A stretch of DNA of 64,000 nucleotides, from NCBI RefSeq assembly GCF_014596445.1, contig NZ_MECL01000111.1, forward strand, positions 18,234 to 82,233. Reading direction: 5' to 3'. Positions 36,044-45,480 of the stretch are shown in pieces. The position numbers and the translations under genes are program-made. The stretch's first letter is position 1, and every line of letters starts with the position of its first letter. The notes beneath the pieces were generated by a model. It ran no database searches, was not told where the DNA came from, and saw nothing but the letters and a program-made list of their open reading frames with translations. This DNA comes from Streptomyces sp. CBMA29 (GTDB lineage: Bacteria; Actinomycetota; Actinomycetes; Streptomycetales; Streptomycetaceae).

Positions 36044-36076
36044 AAGGGGGCGCCCGGTAGATCCGGGCGCCCCCTT
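36044..36076. terminator. Bidirectional terminator after clpX
   Basis: AAGGGGGCGCCCGG (36044-36057) pairs perfectly with CCGGGCGCCCCCTT (36063-36076); the loop is TAGAT and TTT falls at the plus-strand exit. It lies between convergent clpX and the Gln/Gly-rich membrane protein gene. Confidence 0.92.
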
Positions 36077-36086
36077 TCGTACGGCC

Positions 36087-37076
36087 TCAGTTGAGCGGGA
36101 CGCGCACGTCCTTGCGGACCTTCGCGGTGAGCGCCGCCGCCTCGTCGATCGGCATGCCGCTGCCGACACCGGTGGTGGCCGTCGCCAGGTCGACCGGCAG
36201 GGTGTAGCCGACGGTGCTGTAGTCGGCCCACAGGCAGATCGGCGTGGTGAACGACTTGCTGCCCTGGGTGTACTTGGTGTTCTGGCACGACATGACGGCG
36301 TCGTCCATGCCCGCGGGCTGCACCTTCTGCGGGCTGCCGACCAGTTCGGTCTTGCCGCCGCTGGAGTCCTTGTCCTCGGCGGCCTGCTTCTTCAGGTCGG
36401 CGAACATACCGTCGACCACCTTCTGCGGGTCCGCGACCTTGCCGTAGACACCGCTGAACTCCAGCAGCTTGCCGGTGAGTTCGGACCCGTTGGTGTAGCC
36501 CGAGCTGACCTGCTGGGGGTCGGTGACGCCGAGCGTCTTGAGCAGCGTGACGTCCTTGGCGTCGAAACCGTCGCCGGTGCCCGCGTCCTTCGACTTCTTG
36601 TACGTCTCCGCGACGGTCTCGGGCGTGATGAGCTTGTACTGCTTGCCGTCGTTCTTGACGCTGCTCTTGCCGCCGCCGCCCTTGCCGCCGTTGGCGCTGT
36701 TGTCGTCGTCACCGCCCTTGGTGAGGAAGAAGACCCCGGCGCCGATCGCGACCAGCGCCACCACGGCGCCGATGATGATCCCGGTGCGCTTCCCGCCGCC
36801 ACCGCCCTGCGGCGGCACGGGCGGCTGGCCGCCGTAGCCGTACCCCGGCTGCTGCTGCGGCTGCCCGTACGGCGCCTGCTGCGGCGGGCCCTGCTGGGGG
36901 TAGCCGTAACCGGGCTGCCCCTGGGGCTGGCCGTACGGCTGCTGCGGCGGCTGGCCGTAACCACCTTGCGGCGGCTGCTGGGGCTGCTGCCCGTAGCCAC
37001 CTTGCTGCGGCTGCCCGTAACCGCCCTGCTGGGGCTGCTGCCCGTACGGGTTCGGCGGCGGCTGGTTGTGACTCAT
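36087..37076 (-). CDS. Single-pass membrane protein with Gln/Pro/Gly/Tyr-rich cytoplasmic tail
   Basis: The 329-residue protein's first ~95 residues are imperfect repeats of the GYGQPQQ kind, low complexity and probably disordered in the cytoplasm. One membrane helix follows (GIIIGAVVALVAIGAGVFFL, about residues 98-117), then an Asp/Gly-rich linker and an exported domain of about 190 residues with few recognisable motifs. Two cysteines (SCQNTKY, PICLWADY) may form a disulfide. Streptomyces have many proteins of this design and their function is mostly unknown. Start is ATG 37076; divergent from valS. Confidence 0.85.
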   Translation of the reverse strand: MSHNQPPPNPYGQQPQQGGYGQPQQGGYGQQPQQPPQGGYGQPPQQPYGQPQGQPGYGYPQQGPPQQAPYGQPQQQPGYGYGGQPPVPPQGGGGGKRTGIIIGAVVALVAIGAGVFFLTKGGDDDNSANGGKGGGGKSSVKNDGKQYKLITPETVAETYKKSKDAGTGDGFDAKDVTLLKTLGVTDPQQVSSGYTNGSELTGKLLEFSGVYGKVADPQKVVDGMFADLKKQAAEDKDSSGGKTELVGSPQKVQPAGMDDAVMSCQNTKYTQGSKSFTTPICLWADYSTVGYTLPVDLATATTGVGSGMPIDEAAALTAKVRKDVRVPLN

Positions 37077-37194
37077 GTCAGGTGGTCCCCTCGTCTACGA
37101 CCGTCGGACCATCCTCGCCGATCCTTTATCGGGTTCTTACAGCGGGGGCGAAACGGATTCGTAACGGGATGGTCCGCCACCGTAGAATCGTGGC

Positions 37195-39828
37195 GTGACC
37201 GACAACTCTCAGCAGAGCCCCGACCGCGGGCCGCACAGCACCCCCGAACTGCCGACGACCTACACGCCGGCCGAGGTAGAGGGGGCGCTGTACGAGCGCT
37301 GGGTAGAACGCGGCTACTTCGAGGCGGACGCGAAGAGCGACAAGCCCGCGTACACCATCGTCATCCCGCCGCCGAACGTCACGGGCACGCTCCACCTGGG
37401 TCACGCCTTCCAGCACACGCTGATGGACGCCCTCACCCGCCGCAAGCGGATGCAGGGTTACGAGTCGCTGTGGCTGCCCGGCATGGACCACGCGGGCATC
37501 GCCACCCAGAACAAGGTCGAGCAGCAGCTCGCCGACGAGGGCAAGTCCCGGCACGACATCGGCCGGGAGGCGTTCGTCGACCGCGTCTGGCAGTGGAAAG
37601 AGGAGTACGGCGGCCGCATCCTCGGCCAGATGCGCCGCCTCGGCGACGGCGTGGACTGGTCCCGCGAGCGCTTCACCATGGACGAGGGCCTGTCCAAGGC
37701 CGTCCAGACCATCTTCAAGAAGCTCTACGACGACGACCTGATCTACCGCGCCGAGCGGATCATCAACTGGTGTCCGCGCTGCATGACGGCCATCTCGGAC
37801 ATCGAGGTCGACTACCAGGACGACGACGGCGAGTTGGTCTCGCTGAAGTACGGCGAGGGCGACGAGACGGTCGTCGTGGCGACCACCCGCGTCGAGACGA
37901 TGCTCGGCGACACCGCCGTGGCCGTCCACCCGGACGACGAGCGGTACCGGCACCTGGTCGGCAAGCGGATCAAGCTGCCGCTCACCGACCGGACGATCCC
38001 GGTCGTCGCGGACACGCACGTCGACCCGGAGTTCGGCACCGGCGCCGTCAAGGTGACGCCCGCGCACGACCCGAACGACTTCGCGATCGGCCAGCGGCAC
38101 GGTCTGGAGTCGCTGACCGTCATGGACGAGCGCGCGGTCATCACCGCGCCGGGCCCCTTCCAGGGGCTGGACCGCTACGAGGCGCGGTCCGCGATCGTCG
38201 AGGCGCTGCGCGAACAGGGCCGGATCGTCGCGGAGAAGCGGCCCTACGTCCACTCGGTCGGCCACTGCTCGCGCTGCAAGACCACCATCGAGCCGCGGCT
38301 GTCCCTCCAGTGGTGGGTCAAGGTCGAGCCGTTGGCGAAGGCGTCCGGCGACGCGGTCCGCGACGGCCGGGTCACGATCCACCCGCCGGAGCTGAAGAAG
38401 CGGTACTTCGACTGGGTCGACAACATGCACGACTGGTGCATCTCGCGCCAGTTGTGGTGGGGCCACCGCATCCCCGTCTGGTATGGGCCGAACGGCCAGC
38501 AGATCTGTGTCGGACCGGACGACGAGTTGCCGTCCGGCGAGGGCTGGACGCAGGACGCCGACGTTCTGGACACCTGGTTCTCGTCCGGCCTGTGGCCGTT
38601 CTCCACGCTGGGCTGGCCCGAACAGACGCCGGATCTGGAGAAGTTCTATCCGACCGACGTCCTGCTCACCGGGCACGACATCATCTTCTTCTGGGTCGCC
38701 CGGATGATGATGTTCGGCCTCTACGCGATGGACGGCACGCCGCCGTTCCACACCATCGCGCTGACCGGCCTGGTCCGCGACGAGTTCGGCAAGAAGATGT
38801 CCAAGTCCAACCCCAACTCGGTGGACCCGCTGGACTGGATGGACAGGTACGGCTCGGACGCCGTCCGCTTCACCCTGGCCCGCGGCGCCAACCCCGGCGC
38901 GGACGTCCCGATCGGCGAGGACTGGGTCCAGGCGTCCCGCAACTTCGCCAACAAGGTCTGGAACGCCACGCGTTTCGCGCTGATGAACGGCGCCACGGTC
39001 GAAGGACCGCTGCCCGCGCCCGAGGAGCTGTCGGCCACCGACCGGTGGATCCTGTCCCGGCTGAACACGGTCGTCGCCGAGGTCAACGGCCTGTACGACG
39101 ACTACCAGTTCGCGAAGCTCAGCGACAGCCTCTACCACTTCGCGTGGGACGAGGTCTTCGACTGGTACGTGGAGCTGTCCAAGACCGTCTTCTTCGCGGG
39201 CGGCGACGGCGCCCGGGTCTCCGGGCGGGTCCTGGGCGAGGTCCTGGACGTGATGCTGCGGCTGCTGCACCCGGTCGTCCCCTTCGTCACCGAGACGCTG
39301 TGGACGACGCTGACCGGCGGCGAGTCGCTGGTCGTCGCGGACTGGCCGAGCGACAGCGGTTTCCGTGACGCGGCGGCCGAGGCGGAGATCGCCGAGGTCC
39401 AGCGGGTGGTCACCGAGGTCCGCCGCTTCCGCTCCGACCAGGGACTCCAGCCCGGCCAGAAGGTCCCGGCGCTGCTGACCCTGGACGGCACGCTGCTCGC
39501 GCCGCACGAGGGCGCCATCCGCCAGGTGCTGCGGCTCCAGCCCGCGGGGGAGGACTTCCACGCCACCGCGACGCTGCCGGTCGCGGGCGCCACGGTCGCG
39601 CTCGACCTGTCCGGCACGATCGACGTTCCGGCCGAGCGCAAGCGGCTCACCAAGGATCTCGGCCTGGCCGAGAAGGAGAAGGCCGACGCCGAGAAGAAGC
39701 TGGGCAACGAGGCGTTCCTCGGCAAGGCGCCCGAGCCGGTGGTGGCCAAGATCCGTACGCGGCTGGCGACCGCCGAGGCCGACATCGCCCGGATCTCCGC
39801 GCAGATCGCGGCCCTCCCGCAGGGCTGA
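37195..39828 (+). CDS. valS: Valyl-tRNA synthetase
   Basis: A class I aminoacyl-tRNA synthetase, 877 residues. The HIGH motif is in [15 protein letters not shown] and KMSKS in [14 protein letters not shown]. The editing (CP1) domain includes [15 protein letters not shown]-terminal coiled coil ([17 protein letters not shown]) is the usual ValRS tRNA-binding arm. The GTG at 37195 is the first in-frame start consistent with family length. No T-box leader is seen in the 118-bp upstream gap. Confidence 0.98.
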   Translation: MTDNSQQSPDRGPHSTPELPTTYTPAEVEGALYERWVERGYFEADAKSDKPAYTIVIPPPNVTGTLHLGHAFQHTLMDALTRRKRMQGYESLWLPGMDHAGIATQNKVEQQLADEGKSRHDIGREAFVDRVWQWKEEYGGRILGQMRRLGDGVDWSRERFTMDEGLSKAVQTIFKKLYDDDLIYRAERIINWCPRCMTAISDIEVDYQDDDGELVSLKYGEGDETVVVATTRVETMLGDTAVAVHPDDERYRHLVGKRIKLPLTDRTIPVVADTHVDPEFGTGAVKVTPAHDPNDFAIGQRHGLESLTVMDERAVITAPGPFQGLDRYEARSAIVEALREQGRIVAEKRPYVHSVGHCSRCKTTIEPRLSLQWWVKVEPLAKASGDAVRDGRVTIHPPELKKRYFDWVDNMHDWCISRQLWWGHRIPVWYGPNGQQICVGPDDELPSGEGWTQDADVLDTWFSSGLWPFSTLGWPEQTPDLEKFYPTDVLLTGHDIIFFWVARMMMFGLYAMDGTPPFHTIALTGLVRDEFGKKMSKSNPNSVDPLDWMDRYGSDAVRFTLARGANPGADVPIGEDWVQASRNFANKVWNATRFALMNGATVEGPLPAPEELSATDRWILSRLNTVVAEVNGLYDDYQFAKLSDSLYHFAWDEVFDWYVELSKTVFFAGGDGARVSGRVLGEVLDVMLRLLHPVVPFVTETLWTTLTGGESLVVADWPSDSGFRDAAAEAEIAEVQRVVTEVRRFRSDQGLQPGQKVPALLTLDGTLLAPHEGAIRQVLRLQPAGEDFHATATLPVAGATVALDLSGTIDVPAERKRLTKDLGLAEKEKADAEKKLGNEAFLGKAPEPVVAKIRTRLATAEADIARISAQIAALPQG

Positions 39829-39867
39829 CCGCACCGAGGCCGGCCCGCCCCGGCGGGCCACCGCGTG

Positions 39868-39907
39868 CCACGGGCCCGGACCGCACACCCGCGGTCCGGG
39901 CCCGTGG
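39868..39907 (+). terminator. Terminator after valS
   Basis: A perfect 17-bp stem (39868-39884 with 39891-39907) has loop ACACCC. It lies 40 bp past the valS stop and 35 bp before the folC start, so folC probably has its own promoter or depends on readthrough. Confidence 0.8.
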
Positions 39908-39942
39908 CCGTTTCCGCTCGCGGGCTCCGTAGACTGGGCGCT

Positions 39943-41496
39943 GTGAGCGAGCACCCGCACAACGGCGACGGCCCCGAAGACGACGCGTACGAGGTCCAGG
40001 ACACCGCCTTCGGCGTTGACGAGGACGCCGACGGGGCGGGAGACGGTACCCTCCGCGAGGCCGACCTGGCCGTCATCGAGGCGGGCAGCCGTACGCTGCG
40101 GGCCGGTGTGAGCCCGGTCGCGGCCGAGGACGACGTGCCGGCCCGGCCCGCGGACCCCGCCGTCGACCGGGAGCTGCGTACGGTCGAGGAGGAACTGCTC
40201 GGCCGCTGGCCCGAGACGAAGCTGGAGCCCTCGCTCGACCGGATCGCGGCGCTGATGGACGTCCTCGGCGACCCGCAGCGCGCCTACCCGGCGATCCACA
40301 TCACCGGCACCAACGGCAAGACCAGCACCGCCCGGATGATCGAGCGGCTGCTGCTCTCCTTCGACCTGCGCACCGGCCGCTACACCAGCCCGCACGTGCA
40401 GTCCGTCACCGAGCGGATCAGCCTGGACGGCGCGCCGATCTCCGCCGAGCGGTTCATCGAGACCTACCGCGACATCCAGCCCTTCGTCGGCATGGTGGAC
40501 GACGCGCAGCCGCACCGGCTGTCGTTCTTCGAGGTGCTCACCGGTATGGCGTACGCGGCCTTCGCGGACGCGCCGGTCGACGTCGCGGTGGTCGAGGTCG
40601 GCATGGGCGGCGGCTGGGACGCCACCAACGTGGTGGACGGCCAGGTCGCCGTGGTCACCCCGATCGCGCTCGACCACACCGACCGGCTGGGCTCCACGCC
40701 CGGCGAGATCGCGGTGGAGAAGAGCGGCATCATCAAGAAGGACGCCACCGTCGTCCTGGCCCAGCAGCCCGCCGACGCGGCGCAGACGCTGCTGAAGCGG
40801 GCGGTGGAGGCGGACGCGACGGTCGCCCGCGAGGGCATGGAGTTCGGTGTCGTGCACCGCGAGGTGGCCGTCGGCGGGCAACTGCTGACGCTGCGCGGCC
40901 TGGGCGGCGCGTACGAACAGGTCTTCCTTCCGCTGCACGGCGAGCACCAGGCGCACAACGCGGCGGTCGCGCTGGCCGCCGTCGAGGCGTTCTTCGGTAT
41001 CGGCAGCACCCAGTCGCGCACCCTCGACATGGACACCGTGCGGGCCGCGTTCGCCTCGGTCACCTCGCCCGGCCGCCTGGAAGTGGTGCGCCGCAGCCCC
41101 ACCGTGGTGCTGGACGCGGCGCACAATCCGGCGGGCGCCGCCGCCGCGGCGGCGGCGGTCGGTGAGGCGTTCGGCTTCACGCACCTGGTCGGTGTGGTCG
41201 GGCCGAGCGGCGACAAGGACGTACGCGGGCTGCTGGAGGCGTTCGAGCCGGTCTTCGCCGAGGTGGTCGTCACCCGTAACTCGACGCACCGCGCGATGGA
41301 CGTGGACGAACTGGCGGCGCTGGCCGTCGAGGTGTTCGGGGACGACCGGGTGCAGGTCGAGCCGAGGCTGGACGACGCGCTGGAGGCGGCGATCACGCTC
41401 GCCGAGGACGAGGGCGAGTTCTCCGGGGCCGGAGTGCTGGTCACCGGTTCCGTCATCACCGTGGGAGAGGCCCGGCTGCTGCTGGGCCGCAAGTGA
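39943..41496 (+). CDS. folC: Folylpolyglutamate synthase / dihydrofolate synthase
   Basis: Adds glutamate to dihydropteroate or folate using ATP. The 517-residue protein has a Mur-ligase-like core: P-loop AIHITGTNGKTSTARMIE, RYTSPHVQSVTERI, VEVGMGGGWDATNVV and VLDAAHNPAGAAAAA. It carries an acidic N-terminal extension of about 65 residues, longer than in many bacteria. The GTG at 39943 lies in a weak context. The DUF4233 gene follows after 13 bp. Confidence 0.95.
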   Translation: MSEHPHNGDGPEDDAYEVQDTAFGVDEDADGAGDGTLREADLAVIEAGSRTLRAGVSPVAAEDDVPARPADPAVDRELRTVEEELLGRWPETKLEPSLDRIAALMDVLGDPQRAYPAIHITGTNGKTSTARMIERLLLSFDLRTGRYTSPHVQSVTERISLDGAPISAERFIETYRDIQPFVGMVDDAQPHRLSFFEVLTGMAYAAFADAPVDVAVVEVGMGGGWDATNVVDGQVAVVTPIALDHTDRLGSTPGEIAVEKSGIIKKDATVVLAQQPADAAQTLLKRAVEADATVAREGMEFGVVHREVAVGGQLLTLRGLGGAYEQVFLPLHGEHQAHNAAVALAAVEAFFGIGSTQSRTLDMDTVRAAFASVTSPGRLEVVRRSPTVVLDAAHNPAGAAAAAAAVGEAFGFTHLVGVVGPSGDKDVRGLLEAFEPVFAEVVVTRNSTHRAMDVDELAALAVEVFGDDRVQVEPRLDDALEAAITLAEDEGEFSGAGVLVTGSVITVGEARLLLGRK

Positions 41497-41509
41497 AGGG
41501 GGCGGGACG

Positions 41510-41875
41510 ATGCGGACGCTGTGCGCGAGCACGCTGATCGGCGAGTTCTTCGTCATCGGCTTCGCCGGTCTGGTCGCGATGAAACATCCCGACCTGTCGA
41601 TGGGCACCGTCTGGACGGTGTGCGGGATCGCCATGGCGCTGTGCGTGCTGCTGTGCGGGATGCTCACCCGGCCGGGCGCGCTCACCGTCGGCTGGGCGCT
41701 CCAGGCCGCGCTGGTGGTCAGCGGCTACTGGGTTGGCACGATGTTCTTCCTCGGCGTGATCTTCGCCGGTCTGTGGTGGGCGGCGATCCACTACGGGCGC
41801 AAGGTGGACGTTCTGAAGGCCCGGCACGCGGCGCGGGCCGAGGCGCAGACGGCAGCCCCGGCCCAGGAAGTCTGA
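41510..41875 (+). CDS. DUF4233 membrane protein
   Basis: A 121-residue protein with about three to four membrane segments: STLIGEFFVIGFAGLVAM, WTVCGIAMALCVLLCGML, VGWALQAALVVSGYW and GTMFFLGVIFAGLWWAAIHY, the last leading into a basic tail. It corresponds to the small membrane protein found just downstream of folC in many actinobacteria, including mycobacteria. GGGGGCGGGA precedes ATG 41510. Function unknown; cotranscription with folC is likely. Confidence 0.88.
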   Translation: MRTLCASTLIGEFFVIGFAGLVAMKHPDLSMGTVWTVCGIAMALCVLLCGMLTRPGALTVGWALQAALVVSGYWVGTMFFLGVIFAGLWWAAIHYGRKVDVLKARHAARAEAQTAAPAQEV

Positions 41876-41999
41876 ACCCCCAGAGTCCGAACCCCACGCG
41901 TACCGCACGTCCCGTCCGCCCCGGCCCGGTGTCCATCGGCGCAGGGCCGCCCTTGTAGGCTCGTCATATCCGTAGACCGCACACAGCAGGAGCCGTCCC

Positions 42000-42413
42000 G
42001 TGTCGCAGCGCACCCTTGTCCTTCTCAAGCCGGACACCGTCCGCCGCGGCCTGATCGGCGAGGTCGTGGGCCGCATCGAGCGCAAGGCGGGCTGGACCGT
42101 CGCCGCGCTCGAACTGCGCACCCTGGACCGCGGCACGCTGGAGCAGCACTACGCCGAGCACGTCGGGCGCCCGTTCTACGAGCCGCTGATGGACTTCATG
42201 GCGTCGGGCCCCGCGGTCGCGATGGTGGTCGAGGGCGAGCGGGTCATCGAGGGCGTTCGCGCGCTGGCCGGTCCGACCGACCCGATCGCCGCCGCGCCGG
42301 GCTCCATTCGGGGGGACTTCGGGACGATTGTCCGGGAGAATCTGATCCACGCCTCGGACTCCGAGGAGTCCGCCGAGCGTGAGATCAAGATCTTCTTCCC
42401 CGGTCTGGCCTAA
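42000..42413 (+). CDS. ndk: Nucleoside diphosphate kinase
   Basis: Transfers the gamma-phosphate between nucleoside tri- and diphosphates through a phosphohistidine. The 137-residue protein starts RTLVLLKPDTVRRGLIGE; catalytic His117 lies in ENLIHASDSEESA, the family signature. GPAVAMVVEGERVIEG is also conserved. GTG start at 42000 with AGGAG upstream. Confidence 0.98.
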   Translation: MSQRTLVLLKPDTVRRGLIGEVVGRIERKAGWTVAALELRTLDRGTLEQHYAEHVGRPFYEPLMDFMASGPAVAMVVEGERVIEGVRALAGPTDPIAAAPGSIRGDFGTIVRENLIHASDSEESAEREIKIFFPGLA

Positions 42414-42665
42414 TCCCCCGACCTGGCTGTTCGGGTACGGAGTACCGTTGCTGACGGCCCGTCCGACCAGGCGCCCGGGGGAATCTCGCCGCCTCAGGCA
42501 TATGCCGTCGGCGATCGGGAACCAAACACCCCGACACGGCGTCACCATTACAGAGGTCCGCTGTGTGTTCTGATGACAATGACGTCGGAACCCCGACCCC
42601 GTGCCCCGCCGGGCGCGACTACGATGGAATCTCCGCTCAAGCTCGGGAAGGCCAGACGTATCCAC

Positions 42666-43700
42666 ATGGCGAACAACATGTCGTTCATCGGCCGTGACAT
42701 GGCAGTCGACCTCGGGACGGCCAACACGCTGGTGTACGTCAGGGGCCGCGGGATCGTCCTGAACGAGCCGTCGGTCGTGGCCGTCAACACCAACACCGGC
42801 GGCATCCTCGCGGTCGGTTCCGAGGCCAAGAAGATGATCGGCCGCACCCCCGGCAACATCGTCGCGGTGCGCCCTCTGAAGGACGGCGTCATCGCCGACT
42901 TCGAGATCACCGAGCGCATGCTGCGCTATTTCATCCTCAAGATCCACAAGCGGCGGTATCTGGCCCGCCCGCGGGTCGTCGTCTGCGTGCCCTCCGGCAT
43001 CACCGGAGTCGAGCGACGCGCCGTCATCGAGGCGTCCACGCAGGCCGGTGCCCGTACCGTGCACATCATCGAGGAGCCGATGGCGGCGGCGATCGGCGCC
43101 GGGCTCCCGGTGCACGAGGCCACCGGCAACATGGTGGTGGACATCGGCGGCGGCACCACCGAGGTCGCGGTGATCAGCCTCGGCGGCATCGTCACCGCCC
43201 AGTCCATCCGCGTCGCGGGCGACGAGCTGGACAACGCGGTCATCCAGCACATCAAGAAGGAGTACAGCCTCCTGCTCGGTGAGCGGACCGCGGAGCAGAT
43301 CAAGCTCACCATCGGTTCCGCCTTCGCCTCCAAGGACGACGACGAGCACACCGAGATCCGCGGCCGTGACCTGGTCAGCGGCCTGCCCAAGACCGTGGTG
43401 ATCTCCGCGGCCGAGGTGCGCAAGGCCATCGAGGAGCCGGTCAACGCGATCGTCGACGCGGTGAAGACCACCCTGGACAAGTGCCCGCCCGAGCTGTCCG
43501 GCGACATCATGGACCGCGGGATCGTGCTGGCCGGCGGCGGCGCGCTGCTGCGCGGCCTGGACGAGCGGCTGCGGCACGAGACGGGTATGCCCATTCACAT
43601 CGCCGAGTCGCCGCTGGACTGCGTGGCGTTGGGCGCGGGCAAGTGCGTCGAGGAATTCGAGGCACTCCAGCAGGTGCTCGACTCCTCGCCACGCAGATGA
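42666..43700 (+). CDS. mreB: Rod shape-determining protein MreB
   Basis: A bacterial actin homologue. In Streptomyces it acts mainly in spore-wall synthesis rather than tip growth. The 344-residue protein begins [20 protein letters not shown] and shows the actin phosphate-binding loops [10 protein letters not shown] and [18 protein letters not shown], plus the adenosine motif [13 protein letters not shown]. The start at 42666 has GGGAAGG 14 bases upstream; ATG 42678 (MSFIGRD) is the alternative. The 252-bp gap upstream has no other gene. First gene of the mreBCD-mrdA-rodA cluster. Confidence 0.97.
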   Translation: MANNMSFIGRDMAVDLGTANTLVYVRGRGIVLNEPSVVAVNTNTGGILAVGSEAKKMIGRTPGNIVAVRPLKDGVIADFEITERMLRYFILKIHKRRYLARPRVVVCVPSGITGVERRAVIEASTQAGARTVHIIEEPMAAAIGAGLPVHEATGNMVVDIGGGTTEVAVISLGGIVTAQSIRVAGDELDNAVIQHIKKEYSLLLGERTAEQIKLTIGSAFASKDDDEHTEIRGRDLVSGLPKTVVISAAEVRKAIEEPVNAIVDAVKTTLDKCPPELSGDIMDRGIVLAGGGALLRGLDERLRHETGMPIHIAESPLDCVALGAGKCVEEFEALQQVLDSSPRR

Positions 43701-43824
43701 GGCACGGGCAGCACACGGGCTCACCGGTCGCCCGCAGCGACGGCGGGAACCCGCCCCACACGTTCTGACCGGCCGCGGTGCACAGCGGCGGCAGGTCCGA
43801 TGAGGAAGGCACGGACTGGCGCCC

Positions 43825-44817
43825 GTGAGGGACACACGAGAGAGCCGGCTTCTGCTGGTGCTGCTGGTGGTGATCGCGTTCGCGCTGATCACCGTGGACA
43901 TCAGGGGCGGTGAGGACTCACCGCTCGACCGGCCACGGCAGGCGGCGCAGTCCGTCTTCGGCCCCGTCGAGAACTCCGTGTCAGGCGTTGTCGACCCGGT
44001 GGGCAACGCCATAGACGCGGTCCGCGACTCCGGCGGACGCAACAGCACCATCAGCCGCCTGCAACGCGAGAACGAGGCGCTCAAGCAGCAACTCGGCAGC
44101 AAGGACGTCACCCGTAACCGGGCGGCGGAGCTGGACAAGCTGCTGAAGACCGCGGGCGTCGGGCAGTACGCCATCAAGGGCGCGCAGGTCATCGCGATAG
44201 GAGCCGCGCAGGGATTCTCCTGGACGGTCACCATCGACGCGGGCAGCAAGGACGGCGTCACCCGCGACATGACGGTCATCGACGGGGACGGTCTGGTCGG
44301 CCGGGTCACCACCGTGGGCCCCTCCACCTCCACGGTGCTGCTGGCCAACGACCCGGACTTCACCGTGGGCACCCGCATGGAGGGCTCCATGGAGCTGGGC
44401 TTCGCCACCGGCCAGGGCAACCAGCCGATGCGCGTGCAGCTCCTCAACGGCAAGGCCACGGTGCACAACGGCGACCGGCTGGTCACCTTCGGCTCCGAGG
44501 CGGGCAAGCCGTTCGTGCCGGGTGTGCCGGTCGGCAAGGTCGTCGGCGTCGACCCCTCGGGCGGCAACCTCACCAAGACCGTCCAGGTGCAGCCGTTCGT
44601 CGGCTTCACCCGGCTGGACATCGTCGGTGTCGTCGTCCAGGGCCCGCGCACCGACCCGCGCGACAGCGTGCTGCCGCCGAAGCCGACCCCGTCGCCCAAG
44701 CCGAAGCCGAAATCCACGCCCACGAACAAGCCCGGCTCGACCCCGACCGGCGGCGCCACCCCCGGCACCACGGTCGGCACGACGGAAAATACGACAAGCA
44801 ACGGCAAGAGGGGCTGA
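43825..44817 (+). CDS. mreC: Rod shape-determining protein MreC
   Basis: The 330-residue protein has an N-terminal membrane anchor (LLLVLLVVIAFALITVDI) and a coiled coil (ISRLQRENEALKQQL, about residues 75-105). The extracytoplasmic MreC beta-barrel domain includes GLVGRVTTVGPSTSTVLL. A Pro/Thr/Lys-rich disordered tail (about 45 residues) at the C-terminus is typical of Streptomyces MreC. It organises PBP2 and RodA on the outside of the membrane. GTG 43825 start; mreD follows after 6 bp. Confidence 0.96.
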   Translation: MRDTRESRLLLVLLVVIAFALITVDIRGGEDSPLDRPRQAAQSVFGPVENSVSGVVDPVGNAIDAVRDSGGRNSTISRLQRENEALKQQLGSKDVTRNRAAELDKLLKTAGVGQYAIKGAQVIAIGAAQGFSWTVTIDAGSKDGVTRDMTVIDGDGLVGRVTTVGPSTSTVLLANDPDFTVGTRMEGSMELGFATGQGNQPMRVQLLNGKATVHNGDRLVTFGSEAGKPFVPGVPVGKVVGVDPSGGNLTKTVQVQPFVGFTRLDIVGVVVQGPRTDPRDSVLPPKPTPSPKPKPKSTPTNKPGSTPTGGATPGTTVGTTENTTSNGKRG

Positions 44818-44823
44818 GACACC

Positions 44824-45480
44824 GTGCGCCTCAACCGGATCGTGCTCTCCACCGTCCTCGTGGTGATCGCCATGGTCGCCCAGGTCAGCGTGCTGGCCCG
44901 GCTGCACCTGCCCGGCGCGGTCCCCGACCTGCTGCTGCTGACCGTGCTCGGCCTGGCCATCGCCTACGGCCACGTCGGCGGCTGCCTGGTCGGCTTCGGA
45001 GCGGGGCTGCTCGCCGACCTCGCGCCACCGGCCGACCACGCGGTCGGCCGCTACGCGCTCGTGCTGTGCGTCATCGGCTACCTGGCGGGACTCGCCAAGC
45101 CCGAGAGCGGCCAACTGCGCACGGCCGCCGGACCCATGCTCGTCGTGATCGGCGCGGCCGTCGGCACCACGCTGCTGTACGCGGGCGTCGGCAGCCTCGT
45201 CGGCGACACCGCGGGCGCCCATGTGGGCCTGCCCAAGCTGGTGTTCACCGCGATGATCTACGACCTGCTGCTCGCGCCCTTCGTGGTGCCGCTCGTGATG
45301 GCCCTGGCCAGACGCTTCGACCACGATCCGCTCACCGAGGACCCGACGGGCGGCTTCGGCGGCAGCGCGCTGCGCACCCGGCCCACCCGTACCAGGACCG
45401 GTTCCGGGATCAGCCCGCAGCGCGGCCTGTTCGGCCGGGCCAAGACGATGGCCTCGATGCCCAGGGGGGCCAGAAGGTGA
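44824..45480 (+). CDS. mreD: Rod shape-determining protein MreD
   Basis: A 218-residue integral membrane protein with five to six predicted helices. It begins RIVLSTVLVVIAMVAQVSVL and includes VPDLLLLTVLGLAIAYGH and GFGAGLLADLAPP, the MreD hallmark (membrane loop with D-L-x-P). A basic C-terminal tail of about 50 residues is cytoplasmic. Its stop overlaps the PBP2 start (GTGA), so translation is coupled. Confidence 0.94.
   Translation: MRLNRIVLSTVLVVIAMVAQVSVLARLHLPGAVPDLLLLTVLGLAIAYGHVGGCLVGFGAGLLADLAPPADHAVGRYALVLCVIGYLAGLAKPESGQLRTAAGPMLVVIGAAVGTTLLYAGVGSLVGDTAGAHVGLPKLVFTAMIYDLLLAPFVVPLVMALARRFDHDPLTEDPTGGFGGSALRTRPTRTRTGSGISPQRGLFGRAKTMASMPRGARR

Noticed and set aside
37126..41685. A 1519-codon open frame on the minus strand opposite valS and folC
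   Set aside because: Arg/Gly/Asp/Val-rich antisense shadow typical of high-GC codon bias; valS and folC on the plus strand have all family motifs.
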